The translations under genes were made by a program, and so were the position numbers. This document shows positions 1 to 8,037 of a stretch of DNA of 64,000 bases, one piece after another. Position 1 is the first letter of the stretch, and each line of letters begins with the position of its first letter. Source of the DNA: Parvibaculaceae bacterium. GTDB taxonomy: Bacteria > Pseudomonadota > Alphaproteobacteria > Parvibaculales > Parvibaculaceae. The notes under the pieces are model-generated. The model was not told the DNA's origin, searched no databases, and was given only the letters and a program-made list of their open reading frames with translations. The DNA lies in assembly GCA_028283765.1 (NCBI GenBank), contig JAPWJY010000008.1, positions 434,001 to 498,000 on the forward strand. Reading direction: 5' to 3'.

Positions 1-36
1 TGTCCGATTTCCAGGGCCGCTGCCGCCGTCCTGATC

Positions 37-1767
37 GTGTCGAAGCATCCGCTGAGATTTATCCGCATGTTCTCCGGTGGCGGAATCGGCATTGGCCATC
101 GGGTCCGGGCGCTTCTGGCGACTCTCCCGACCGATGCAGGCAAGCAGAGGTCCTATGCCACATGGCAGACGCTGTTCGATACATGGGGCGAGGCGAACCG
201 GCAAGCTCTTATGGGGGCAGCGCAAAGGTCTGCGTGGCCGACATTCTCGGTCCTCGTCTTCAACCCTGCCGGTGAGGCATCGCCAGCCCTTGAGGCAACA
301 TTGAAGGCGCTGGCGGTGCAATGGCTCAGCGTCCCGTACAGTCTGGTGACGGGGGCTGGGGGCGATGCGGATGATGCCGTCGACCGGGCGCTGGAAAATC
401 ATCCGTCCGATTATATTCTCGTTTTGCAGGCCGGTGAGATTCTGCCGCCCCATGCAGTGGCCGTCCTCGCGGATTCAGCCGTCCGCTACGCCCGCCCTGA
501 TGTTCTCTATGCAGATGAGGATGAAGTCACGCCGGCAGGCCGGCGCCATGCGCCCCATTTCAAGCCTGAAGTTAATCATGCACTGATGTTGTCCGGCACA
601 CTCAGCCGTGGCGTATGGGCTATCCGTCAGGATGTCGTTCGAGGCCGTATAAAGAGGAGCGCTGACTGGGCCGAGACGTTCAGACTTGATATATGGCTCC
701 GCTTGTATGAAGCGAAAAGGCAACCGCACACCCGCCGGGTGCCGTTTGTTCTCACACATCGAAGAACCGATACAGAACTGGCTTCTCCTGGATCTCTTGC
801 TGCCATCGTAACCGGACATCTGAAGCGGTCGAATTTTCCGGCGGAAGTGGATGGTGAGGCATTTCCGCTTCGGGTGCATTTCAAGTCCGGTCCCGATGGC
901 CCGAAAGTGAGCATCATTGTTCCCACGATGGGCCGCTCCCCGCATGTGCTCAGATGTCTGAAAGCGGTGCTGTCCCGGACCAGCTACAAAAATTTCGAAT
1001 TCGTGGTCATTATTGCACAAGGTGGCGATCTCGACCCGGTGCAGGAACGGACGCTGGAATCATTGAAGGCAGATGCGCGAACAAAAGTCATCTTGTTCGA
1101 TCTGCCCCAATTTAATTATTCCCGCGCGAATAATTACGCCATTGAGAAAAGCGATGGCGAACTGATCTGCCTGTTGAACGATGATGTTGAGCCAATCGAT
1201 GAGGATTGGCTTGAACGGATGATCGGCCATCTTGCCGATCCGTCCATCGGGGCTGTGGGCGCAAAACTGCTCTATGGCAATAACACCGTTCAGCACGGAG
1301 GTGTCATTGCCGGGCTGGGCGGCGTGGCGGATCATATGAACCGCTTTCTTTCCGGTGATGATCCGGGATATAGCGCGCGGGCCGTTCTCAATCAGGAAGT
1401 ATCGGCTGTGACCGGCGCCTGCCTGCTTGTTCCGCGCACTGTCTTTCATCAGGTGGGCGGTCTCAATGAGGATTTTCCCGTCGCCTACAATGATACGGAT
1501 TTCTGTCTGAAGATCAGGGAGGCGGGGTACGGGATTATCTTTTCTGCCGAGACGCGGCTCTTCCATTACGAGTCGTTGTCTTTTCTGAAGCATTATGCCG
1601 ACGACAGGATCGACCAGCATCCGGTAGAGGTTTCACGGATGCTGGCGCGCTGGGGAGCCATTTGTGCGGCCGATCCGTTTCATAATCCCAATCTGTCCCT
1701 GGGCCGGGGCAATGAATGGAAGCCTGCTTTTCCTCCCCGGATCAAGCGCCCGGGAAATGATGGATGA
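37..1767 (+). CDS. Family 2 glycosyltransferase with two GT-A-like modules
   Basis: Predicted inner-membrane-associated or cytosolic glycosyltransferase for a surface glycan. The C-terminal half is a full GT2 domain: it opens with VSIIVPTMGR near residue 290, has the nucleotide/metal-binding LNDDVEP near 380 and the acceptor-side NDTDFCLKIREAGY near 484. The first ~250 residues look like a degenerate GT2 module; YADEDEV followed by HFKPE near 165-180 is typical of two-module O-antigen/rhamnan glycosyltransferases. The GTG at 37 is only the first start in view. The frame is open to base 1, so the true start may lie upstream and the gene may be cut by the window edge. It converges on rfbD with a 36-bp gap. 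Donor and linkage cannot be read; the adjacent rml operon makes rhamnose transfer a reasonable guess. Confidence 0.85.
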   Translation: MSKHPLRFIRMFSGGGIGIGHRVRALLATLPTDAGKQRSYATWQTLFDTWGEANRQALMGAAQRSAWPTFSVLVFNPAGEASPALEATLKALAVQWLSVPYSLVTGAGGDADDAVDRALENHPSDYILVLQAGEILPPHAVAVLADSAVRYARPDVLYADEDEVTPAGRRHAPHFKPEVNHALMLSGTLSRGVWAIRQDVVRGRIKRSADWAETFRLDIWLRLYEAKRQPHTRRVPFVLTHRRTDTELASPGSLAAIVTGHLKRSNFPAEVDGEAFPLRVHFKSGPDGPKVSIIVPTMGRSPHVLRCLKAVLSRTSYKNFEFVVIIAQGGDLDPVQERTLESLKADARTKVILFDLPQFNYSRANNYAIEKSDGELICLLNDDVEPIDEDWLERMIGHLADPSIGAVGAKLLYGNNTVQHGGVIAGLGGVADHMNRFLSGDDPGYSARAVLNQEVSAVTGACLLVPRTVFHQVGGLNEDFPVAYNDTDFCLKIREAGYGIIFSAETRLFHYESLSFLKHYADDRIDQHPVEVSRMLARWGAICAADPFHNPNLSLGRGNEWKPAFPPRIKRPGNDG

Positions 1768-1803
1768 GATACCGAGGCGGCCGATGGGCCCACTACCGTC
1801 GTG

Positions 1804-2688
1804 TCATGGCCTGTCGAATATCTGCGATACGACCTTCGAAAGACTTATACGCCATGGCGGCAGCCGCAGGCCGAAAACAGTCTCAAGTTTTGTGCAATCA
1901 AGGCGGGAGTCAGGCGGCCGGTGGGCGGGCGTCGGCCATTCATCCGTTGTGATGGCCATTACCTCTGGCACAGGATTTCCATATTGTGCGGCTTCCTCGA
2001 AAAGAGCGCAGGCAAGGCCATGCCAACTCGTCGACCCTTCACCGGCAGCATGAAAAATGCCCCGGTAGCTGTCGTTCCAGCCTGTTGAGCGCAGGATACC
2101 GGCTATATCAAGAACGACGGCGGCAAGGTCATCCGCCGATGTCGGACAGCCGGTTTGATCGGCGACGACGCGGAACTGGCCGGTCTTGCGCGATGCGCCG
2201 AGCATCGTCGTGACAAAATTCTTCCCGGATGCGGCGTAAACCCATGATGTGCGCAGGATGATCGCTCTGGGGCAGTTTTCCAGCACTGCGGCTTCGCCTG
2301 CAAGCTTTGTCGCGCCATAAATCGATCGGGGATTGATGGGATCGTCCTCGACATAAGGCGCGCCCTTTGATCCGTCGAAAACATAATCCGTAGAGATATG
2401 AATAATGGGTATGCCGGCCCCGGCACAAAGCTGTGCCAGCCGTTCAGGTCCGTCCCGGTTTGCCCGTCTCGCTCCTTCCGGATCTGTTTCGGCAGCATCG
2501 ACAGCCGTCCATGCTGCCGTATTGATGACGATGTCCGGGTGGCATGAGGCGAAAACCTCGTCGATACTTTGCGGCCGGTCAAAGTCGAACGCAGGCCGTC
2601 CGACATGTTGGATTTGTCCGGGAGCGGCTTTTCGCGCAAGCGCCGAGGCAAGCTGACCGCTTCCGCCGGTGACAAGAATGCGGCTCAT
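1804..2688 (-). CDS. rfbD: dTDP-4-dehydrorhamnose reductase (RmlD)
   Basis: Catalyses the last step of dTDP-L-rhamnose synthesis, NAD(P)H reduction of dTDP-4-dehydro-L-rhamnose in the cytosol. The 294-residue length is normal for the family. Visible motifs are the Rossmann loop TGGSGQL at 7-13, STDYVFDG at 99-106 and the catalytic YGATK (YxxxK) at 124-128. It is the last gene of the rfbB-rfbA-rfbC-rfbD run, and its ATG overlaps the rfbC stop by 4 bases (ATGA), which points to translational coupling. All four rml enzymes are present and intact, so rhamnose is very probably part of one of the glycans made here. Confidence 0.95.
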   Translation of the reverse strand: MSRILVTGGSGQLASALARKAAPGQIQHVGRPAFDFDRPQSIDEVFASCHPDIVINTAAWTAVDAAETDPEGARRANRDGPERLAQLCAGAGIPIIHISTDYVFDGSKGAPYVEDDPINPRSIYGATKLAGEAAVLENCPRAIILRTSWVYAASGKNFVTTMLGASRKTGQFRVVADQTGCPTSADDLAAVVLDIAGILRSTGWNDSYRGIFHAAGEGSTSWHGLACALFEEAAQYGNPVPEVMAITTDEWPTPAHRPPDSRLDCTKLETVFGLRLPPWRISLSKVVSQIFDRP

Positions 2689-3242
2689 GCGGGAAACCAG
2701 CCGGCGGCATCGGCGAAACTGTGGAGCTTCAGATCCTTGTCGGACAGGATCGCTTCCGCAGGGTCAACAGGCCATGGCAGTGCCAGCGAGGGGTCGTTCC
2801 AGATGACGCCCCGCTCAGACGCCACATCATAGATGCCTGTCACCTTGTAGATGACTTCCGTATCCGGTTCGAGGGTGCAAAAGCCGTGCAGGAAGCCTTC
2901 CGGAATCCATAATTGCTTGCCGTTCTCCCCGCTCAATGTCACGGCGGCATATTGCCCGTAGGTAGCCGACCCCTGCCGTATATCCACGGCGACATCCCAG
3001 ATGGCTCCATGAATGACACGCACAAGCTTGCCTTGCGCATGGGGCGAAAGCTGGCAATGCAGACCTCTCACCACGCCTTTGGCGCGCGACAGGCTGTGAT
3101 TATCCTGAAGAAAGGGTTTGTCGATACCGGCTTCGGCAAATCTGGAAACGTTGAAGGTTTCGGAGAAGAAGCCCCGGTTGTCCGCAAAGCGCGCCGGTGT
3201 AACGACGAGAAGGTCAGGGATCGCCAGCCGTTCGACTTTCAT
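2685..3242 (-). CDS. rfbC: dTDP-4-dehydrorhamnose 3,5-epimerase (RmlC)
   Basis: Cupin-fold epimerase that converts dTDP-4-dehydro-6-deoxy-D-glucose to the L-rhamno form. The protein has 185 residues, the usual length. The catalytic pair expected for RmlC is visible as His62 in RGLHCQ and Tyr132 in EVIYK, and the family segment PEGFLHGF lies at about 114-121. It starts 21 bases after the rfbA stop and overlaps rfbD by 4 bases, so the genes are almost certainly cotranscribed. Confidence 0.95.
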   Translation of the reverse strand: MKVERLAIPDLLVVTPARFADNRGFFSETFNVSRFAEAGIDKPFLQDNHSLSRAKGVVRGLHCQLSPHAQGKLVRVIHGAIWDVAVDIRQGSATYGQYAAVTLSGENGKQLWIPEGFLHGFCTLEPDTEVIYKVTGIYDVASERGVIWNDPSLALPWPVDPAEAILSDKDLKLHSFADAAGWFPA

Positions 3243-3263
3243 GCCGTCTTTCCTGTCAGAAAC

Positions 3264-4139
3264 TCAATCATGCAATCCGTCTGCGACTTCCATCAAAAGC
3301 CGCCCCAGATCGCTTTTGCTGAGGCTGCGTGCACATTCGCGCAGTTCCTCGGCATCAATATAGCCCATACGGTAGGCGACCTCTTCAGGGCAACCAACCA
3401 TCAGGCCCTGACGAGCCTGGATTGTCTGCACAAAAGTCGAGGCCTGCAACAGGCTGTCATGGGTGCCCGCATCCAGCCAGGCAAACCCGCGGCCAAGGCG
3501 TTCGACGTGAAGCGTGCCCTCTTCCAGATAGAGCTTGTTCAGATCCGTGATCTCAAGCTCGCCGCGAGCTGAAGGTTTTATCGAGGCTGCGAGATCGCAG
3601 ACCCGTTCATCGAAGAAATAAAGCCCGGTGACGGCCCAGCTCGAATCAGGTTTTGAAGGCTTCTCCACGATCGTCAGGGCGCGTCCCCTGTCGTCGAATG
3701 AAACCACGCCGTAGCGTTCCGGGTCGCGCACCTGATAGGCGAAGATAGAGGCGCCCGCCTGCCGAGTGGCGGCATTTTTCAGAAGGCTGGAAAGATGGTC
3801 ACCAAAAATCAGGTTGTCTCCCAGGGCAAGCGCGCATGCCTCGCCGTCAATCCAGTCGCGTCCGATGAGGAAGGCCTGGGCAATGCCGTCCGGGTTAGGC
3901 TGCTCGGCAAAACTGAACGTCACCCCGAAGCGCGAGCCATCACCAAGCAGGCGGCGAAACTGGGGGAGATCCTGCGGTGTGGAGATGATGAGAATGTCGC
4001 GAATGCCGGCAAGCATGAGCACGGACAAGGGATAGTAGACCATCGGCTTGTCGTAGACGGGCAGCAATTGTTTGGAGGTCGCCAGTGTTGCCGGGTGCAG
4101 TCTTGTGCCTGATCCTCCGGCGAGCAGAATGCCTTTCAT
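3264..4139 (-). CDS. rfbA: Glucose-1-phosphate thymidylyltransferase (RmlA)
   Basis: Makes dTDP-glucose from dTTP and glucose-1-phosphate, the first committed step of the rhamnose pathway. The protein has 291 residues, as expected. The nucleotidyltransferase signature [13 protein letters not shown] lies at 6-18, the KPMVYYPLS segment near 31 and the metal-binding LGDN at 106-109. Its ATG overlaps the rfbB stop by 4 bases (ATGA). Feedback inhibition by dTDP-rhamnose is known for the family but cannot be read from this sequence. Confidence 0.96.
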   Translation of the reverse strand: MKGILLAGGSGTRLHPATLATSKQLLPVYDKPMVYYPLSVLMLAGIRDILIISTPQDLPQFRRLLGDGSRFGVTFSFAEQPNPDGIAQAFLIGRDWIDGEACALALGDNLIFGDHLSSLLKNAATRQAGASIFAYQVRDPERYGVVSFDDRGRALTIVEKPSKPDSSWAVTGLYFFDERVCDLAASIKPSARGELEITDLNKLYLEEGTLHVERLGRGFAWLDAGTHDSLLQASTFVQTIQARQGLMVGCPEEVAYRMGYIDAEELRECARSLSKSDLGRLLMEVADGLHD

Positions 4140-5191
4140 GCGGCAGACCCCAGGCGTGCTCCGTCATAACTGTTGGCTCTTATATTCTGCCACCATGAGG
4201 CGTTCTGGAGGTACCATTCCACGGTCCGCTGCAACCCGGTTTCGAAATCATGTTTCGCGCGCCAGCCAAGGGCCTGCTCTGCCCGGGAAGGGTTCACCTC
4301 GTAGCGAAAATCGTGACCGGGCCGGTCGGTCACGAAACGGATGAGATGTTCTCTCGGACCAGCAGGATCAGGAAGAAGCTTGTCGAGAATGGTGCAGATG
4401 TTTCTCACTACATCGATATTGCTGCATGGCTGGCGTGCGCTGATGGCATAGGTGTTACCCGGCATGCCGGACTCGATGATGCGGACGAGGGCTTCAGCAT
4501 GGTCGTCAACGTAGATCCAGTCGCGCTGATTCAATCCGTCGCCATATACCGGTATCGGCTGGCCGGACAGGGCGTTGAGCGTCACCAGCGGGATCAGCTT
4601 GTCCGGGAATTGCCATGGTCCGTAATTGTTGGTGGTGTTGCTGACGATCACGGGCAGGCCATATGTATGATGCCAGGCCCTGACCAGATGGTCGGATGCC
4701 GCTTTGCTGGCGGAATAGGGGCTCCGGGGATCATAGGCCGTCTCTTCGGTAAATGCCGGGTCGCCCGGCTTCAGGGCGCCAAAGACTTCATCCGTCGAAA
4801 TATGATGGAAACGGAAAGATTTTCGCGTGTCGTCCGGCAGCTTTCTCCAGTAGCCAAGCGCGCCCTGCAGAAGTGTATAGGTGCCGACAATATTGGTCTG
4901 GATAAAGTCCTCCGGACCGTCGATGGAACGGTCGACATGGCTTTCCGCGGCCAGATGCATCACGCGATCAGGCCGGAATGTGTCGAAGACATTCTGTATC
5001 GCGGCGCGGTCCGCAATATCAGCCTCTACATGGGAATAACGGGACAAGTTTTCTGCGCCCTCCAGCGCGTCCTGCGAGGCGGCATATGTCATCTTGTCGA
5101 CATTGAGGACCGAGTGATCGGTATGCTGAATCAGGTGCCGCACAACGGCGGACCCGATAAAACCGCAGCCACCTGTCAGGAGTATCCGCAT
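4136..5191 (-). CDS. rfbB: dTDP-glucose 4,6-dehydratase (RmlB)
   Basis: NAD-dependent short-chain dehydrogenase-type enzyme converting dTDP-glucose to dTDP-4-keto-6-deoxyglucose. The Rossmann motif TGGCGFIGS lies at 6-14, the catalytic STDEVFG (Asp134/Glu135) at 132-138 and YSASK at 159-163. I place the start at the ATG at 5191: it gives the canonical MRILLTGG terminus and has AGGGA six bases upstream. An in-frame TTG at 5212 would add seven Lys/Gln-rich residues. The gene lies 69 bases downstream of the GSCFA gene on the same strand, so the rml genes may be the distal part of a longer operon starting near 7796. Confidence 0.95.
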   Translation of the reverse strand: MRILLTGGCGFIGSAVVRHLIQHTDHSVLNVDKMTYAASQDALEGAENLSRYSHVEADIADRAAIQNVFDTFRPDRVMHLAAESHVDRSIDGPEDFIQTNIVGTYTLLQGALGYWRKLPDDTRKSFRFHHISTDEVFGALKPGDPAFTEETAYDPRSPYSASKAASDHLVRAWHHTYGLPVIVSNTTNNYGPWQFPDKLIPLVTLNALSGQPIPVYGDGLNQRDWIYVDDHAEALVRIIESGMPGNTYAISARQPCSNIDVVRNICTILDKLLPDPAGPREHLIRFVTDRPGHDFRYEVNPSRAEQALGWRAKHDFETGLQRTVEWYLQNASWWQNIRANSYDGARLGSAA

Positions 5192-5260
5192 GTGTCCCTG
5201 TTTCTTCTTCAAACCCTCTGTATATGCTTAATCTTTATCTTTTGGCAACATGACATGGGG

Positions 5261-6316
5261 TCAGTTCTGGTCCAGCGCGGCTTCCTCGCATATGGCGTCG
5301 ACCACGCCCTTCATGTCGGCAAGGAAATCCCCGGATGGCTTTGACGGGAGAGGGGCCGGAGCCACTTCCCTGTCTGTTGCATGAGTGAAAAAAAGCCGCA
5401 TGACATGCTCGACGCCTTCCTCCCGGATATTCCGCAGATCGTCCGCGTAATAGGCGCCCCGTGAGAATGGGCCGGTGATGATCTCATAGGAGGGGAAATA
5501 GAAAACATCCGGCAGCCGGACGAGTTCCTCGGCGGCCACGCGGAGCACGGCCTTGGAATAGGCTGTGGAGACCAGTACATGCCGGTCTTCCGCCGTGGCG
5601 GCCAGGGGAACCGGCGATACTGTCAGGATAATGCGCAGCTTTGGATTGACGGTGCGAAGTTCGTTGATGGCCATGGTCATGTCGGCAACCACTTCAGCCG
5701 TGGAAAGATTGATGAACCTGTGCCGGTCCGCGTCAAAGGAGCCGGCGATGGTGCCCGGGCAGACGGGATAGGCGGCGCCATCTTTGCTGGAAACCCAGCA
5801 TTCAGTCAGGCCAAGCGTGAAAATGAAGTAATCCGCCTCCTCGAAGGCGGTGCGCACAGCCCGGAAGTGCTGCTGGCGGTCGATGTCATATTCCTCCCGG
5901 CTGGCGAATCCGCCCGGCTGTATGGCGGGACGGAAGGGATCGAAGAAACGGCCATCCTCTTCCCAGATGTCATCGGCTGGCGAAAAGCGCCCGTAGGCGC
6001 GCCGGATCAGTTGCAGGAGTTGCCGGGAGGTATAGACATTGCCATATCGGGCGGTGAAGAGCCCGTAGTTGAATGCCTCGGCTGTTTCCCGGGGCAGGAC
6101 GGGATGGGCCGGCTCGGTCACCAGAAACGAAAATCCATTATCGCGTAAATGACGCGCGATATGCTGGGCAAAACAGCTTCCCGCAGTCACGATCTTGTCG
6201 GCCTGCATGATCTTGAAGGGGAGCGAGACGACCGGGTCTACGGCTGCGGGGGCAACATCGCCCACGGCCCGCCGCCAGCGCCGGTAATCGGGAGCGTTCG
6301 TATAGGGGTGGGTCAT
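5261..6316 (-). CDS. GSCFA-domain protein (SGNH-like, surface-glycan associated)
   Basis: The 351-residue protein carries the family-naming motif GSCFA at 46-50 in KIVTAGSCFAQHIARHL, followed by conserved blocks TLGLTECW and SPVPLAAT. GSCFA proteins are related to SGNH/GDSL hydrolases; in that fold the motif serine would be the nucleophile. No member is well characterised to my knowledge. Its position between two SGNH-like genes and the rml operon suggests removal or transfer of acyl groups on a surface polysaccharide, but that is inference. The ATG overlaps the stop of the upstream gene by 4 bases (ATGA). There is no signal peptide, so the protein looks cytosolic. Confidence 0.88.
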   Translation of the reverse strand: MTHPYTNAPDYRRWRRAVGDVAPAAVDPVVSLPFKIMQADKIVTAGSCFAQHIARHLRDNGFSFLVTEPAHPVLPRETAEAFNYGLFTARYGNVYTSRQLLQLIRRAYGRFSPADDIWEEDGRFFDPFRPAIQPGGFASREEYDIDRQQHFRAVRTAFEEADYFIFTLGLTECWVSSKDGAAYPVCPGTIAGSFDADRHRFINLSTAEVVADMTMAINELRTVNPKLRIILTVSPVPLAATAEDRHVLVSTAYSKAVLRVAAEELVRLPDVFYFPSYEIITGPFSRGAYYADDLRNIREEGVEHVMRLFFTHATDREVAPAPLPSKPSGDFLADMKGVVDAICEEAALDQN

Positions 6317-7056
6317 GCCATCCGCCTCATTTGATCAAGCACCAAAGCGCCATAAGCCGGGTTTGCGTGGGTTGGATCGGAATAATAGGCCGACAAAAGA
6401 AACCCTTCCGCATCGATGGCTTCAGGAGGGCAGGGGATAAAAATAATGCTGTTCTGCCTGCAAAACGCCCGCATGATCTGGCTGTTCAACAACCAGAGCT
6501 TATAACGGAAATATTGGGGCGCAATTTCTTTTCCCCGTCCTTCAAGGCGCTCCCACGGCACATCAGGGAGCATGCGTCCGGCATCAGGGTAGGGGGGCGG
6601 CGGTTCGCAATAAAAGACCAGACCCCGGGCGGCTGCCCGGATCAATTTCATTTGCTCGAAAAATTCCAGATCGATGGCCATGAGGGCGGCCTGCACGGCA
6701 TCGAGCGGCAAAAGCTGCGCGGTCTCCATAAGAGGCAGATGCGGCGCTTCGGGTAGAATGAAATCGAAAGGATGGGGGTGAAGCAGCAATCCCAGAACGG
6801 CAAAGGCGCTTCCGCCAACAAACAGGAAGATATGGCCGTGGAGTTCGCGCGCCAGCTCGGGATTAAGGTGCGTCACGCCATCGGTTACTATCAGCGGATT
6901 GGCGGAAAACCAGAAATTGATGAAAACCACATCCATGTTCTGGCTTTTGGCGGCCTGTGACACACACACCAGATGGCTGTGTCCGACGCAGACCATTCTC
7001 TTTTCCCGGCCTGTCCGTGGCCTGATAAGGCGGCTGATCCGTTGCAGCCCGTTCAT
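6313..7056 (-). CDS. SGNH-like protein, second of a tandem paralogous pair
   Basis: A 247-residue protein of no family I can name. It has GHSH at 25-28 after a short hydrophobic strand (MVCVGHSH), where SGNH hydrolases carry their nucleophile block, and DPTH at 227-230, resembling the C-terminal Asp-x-x-His block. It also has EPPPPYPDA and FRYKLWLLN in the middle. All these segments align with the neighbour at 7053-7796, so the two are tandem duplicates. It is coupled by 4-base ATGA overlaps on both sides. A role as a glycan acyl-esterase or acyltransferase is plausible but unproven. Confidence 0.7.
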   Translation of the reverse strand: MNGLQRISRLIRPRTGREKRMVCVGHSHLVCVSQAAKSQNMDVVFINFWFSANPLIVTDGVTHLNPELARELHGHIFLFVGGSAFAVLGLLLHPHPFDFILPEAPHLPLMETAQLLPLDAVQAALMAIDLEFFEQMKLIRAAARGLVFYCEPPPPYPDAGRMLPDVPWERLEGRGKEIAPQYFRYKLWLLNSQIMRAFCRQNSIIFIPCPPEAIDAEGFLLSAYYSDPTHANPAYGALVLDQMRRMA

Positions 7057-7796
7057 GGGGTGTTCCCCGCGTGTTCCTCAGACCGGTTCAACAGCCGTCT
7101 CATTTGCGCCAGGACCAGCGCGCCATAGGCTTCATTCACATGCATGCTGTCGAGGTAGTATGCCGGCAAAAGAAAGCCGTTCCCATCGACGGATTCCGGC
7201 GGATGATCAATGAATGAAATGCCCTGTTTCCGACAGCTTTCACGGACGATCTGCGTATGCAGGCGCCAAAGCTTGTAGCGGAAAGGAGCAGGCGAGATCT
7301 GGCGCTGCATGCCCCCAAAGAACATCCATGGAATATCAGCGAGAAGCCGGGTCGCGTCAGCATAGGGAGGCGGGGCTTCAATATGAAAGACGGGTCCTGT
7401 CGCTGTGTCACGAACCAGCTTGATCAGGTCCAGATATTCCTGGGTGATGGCAAGGAGGGATGCCCGGACGGCCTCGAGGGGCAGGATTTCTGCATCTTCA
7501 TCAAGCGGCAGATGGGGGCATTCGGGAAGCACGAAATCGAATGGCCGGGGATGGCGGGCAAGCCCCATGATCATGTGTGTAGCGCCGCCCACCATTGAAA
7601 AAACAGGGCCCCGGCCGAGGATATGCGCTATTGAGGAATTATAGCGGACAGGTCCGTCATTGCGGATGACGGGATTTGGCGTGGTCCAGAAACTGACGCA
7701 GGTGAGGTCCACATGTTGCCGCGCAGCCGCCACCTCTACCGAATGGGCATGGCTGTGTCCGATACAGACGATTTTCGCGGGACGACGGGACGCCAA
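7053..7796 (-). CDS. SGNH-like protein, first of a tandem paralogous pair
   Basis: A 247-residue paralogue of the next gene: GHSH at 13-16, LPECPHLPLDED in the middle, APPPYADA, FRYKLWRLH and a C-terminal LDSMHVNEAYGALV with Asp216 and His219 in the SGNH block V position. It appears to be the first gene of a run that continues through 6313, 5261 and perhaps rfbBACD. The only upstream start in frame is the TTG at 7796, with no strong ribosome-binding site, so the start is uncertain. No signal peptide is visible. The function is not known; see the finding on the SGNH-GSCFA run. Confidence 0.68.
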   Translation of the reverse strand: MASRRPAKIVCIGHSHAHSVEVAAARQHVDLTCVSFWTTPNPVIRNDGPVRYNSSIAHILGRGPVFSMVGGATHMIMGLARHPRPFDFVLPECPHLPLDEDAEILPLEAVRASLLAITQEYLDLIKLVRDTATGPVFHIEAPPPYADATRLLADIPWMFFGGMQRQISPAPFRYKLWRLHTQIVRESCRKQGISFIDHPPESVDGNGFLLPAYYLDSMHVNEAYGALVLAQMRRLLNRSEEHAGNTP

Positions 7797-8037
7797 TTCA
7801 GTTTGAAACCTGCTTTATGTTCACCAAAAACTTCTCTTTTGCTCCGGGGAGCCTCTCCACCAATTTTCCAGCCATTGATATTCGTATGGCATGTGAAGGT
7901 CATTCGCTGCCGGGATCATGCAAAAGAATTTATCCGATTCAGCGGGTATGATACTGAGGTTCCAGCAGGAAATTCCAGTTTCTTGAGAGAGGCTGGGGGA
8001 ATTTCACCCTCTTTTATCCTGATTTCAGAGTAAAAAA

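Noticed and set aside
4250-5344. 364-codon plus-strand ORF opposite rfbB
   Set aside because: It is antisense to a well-supported dehydratase and runs into the GSCFA gene without any family features.
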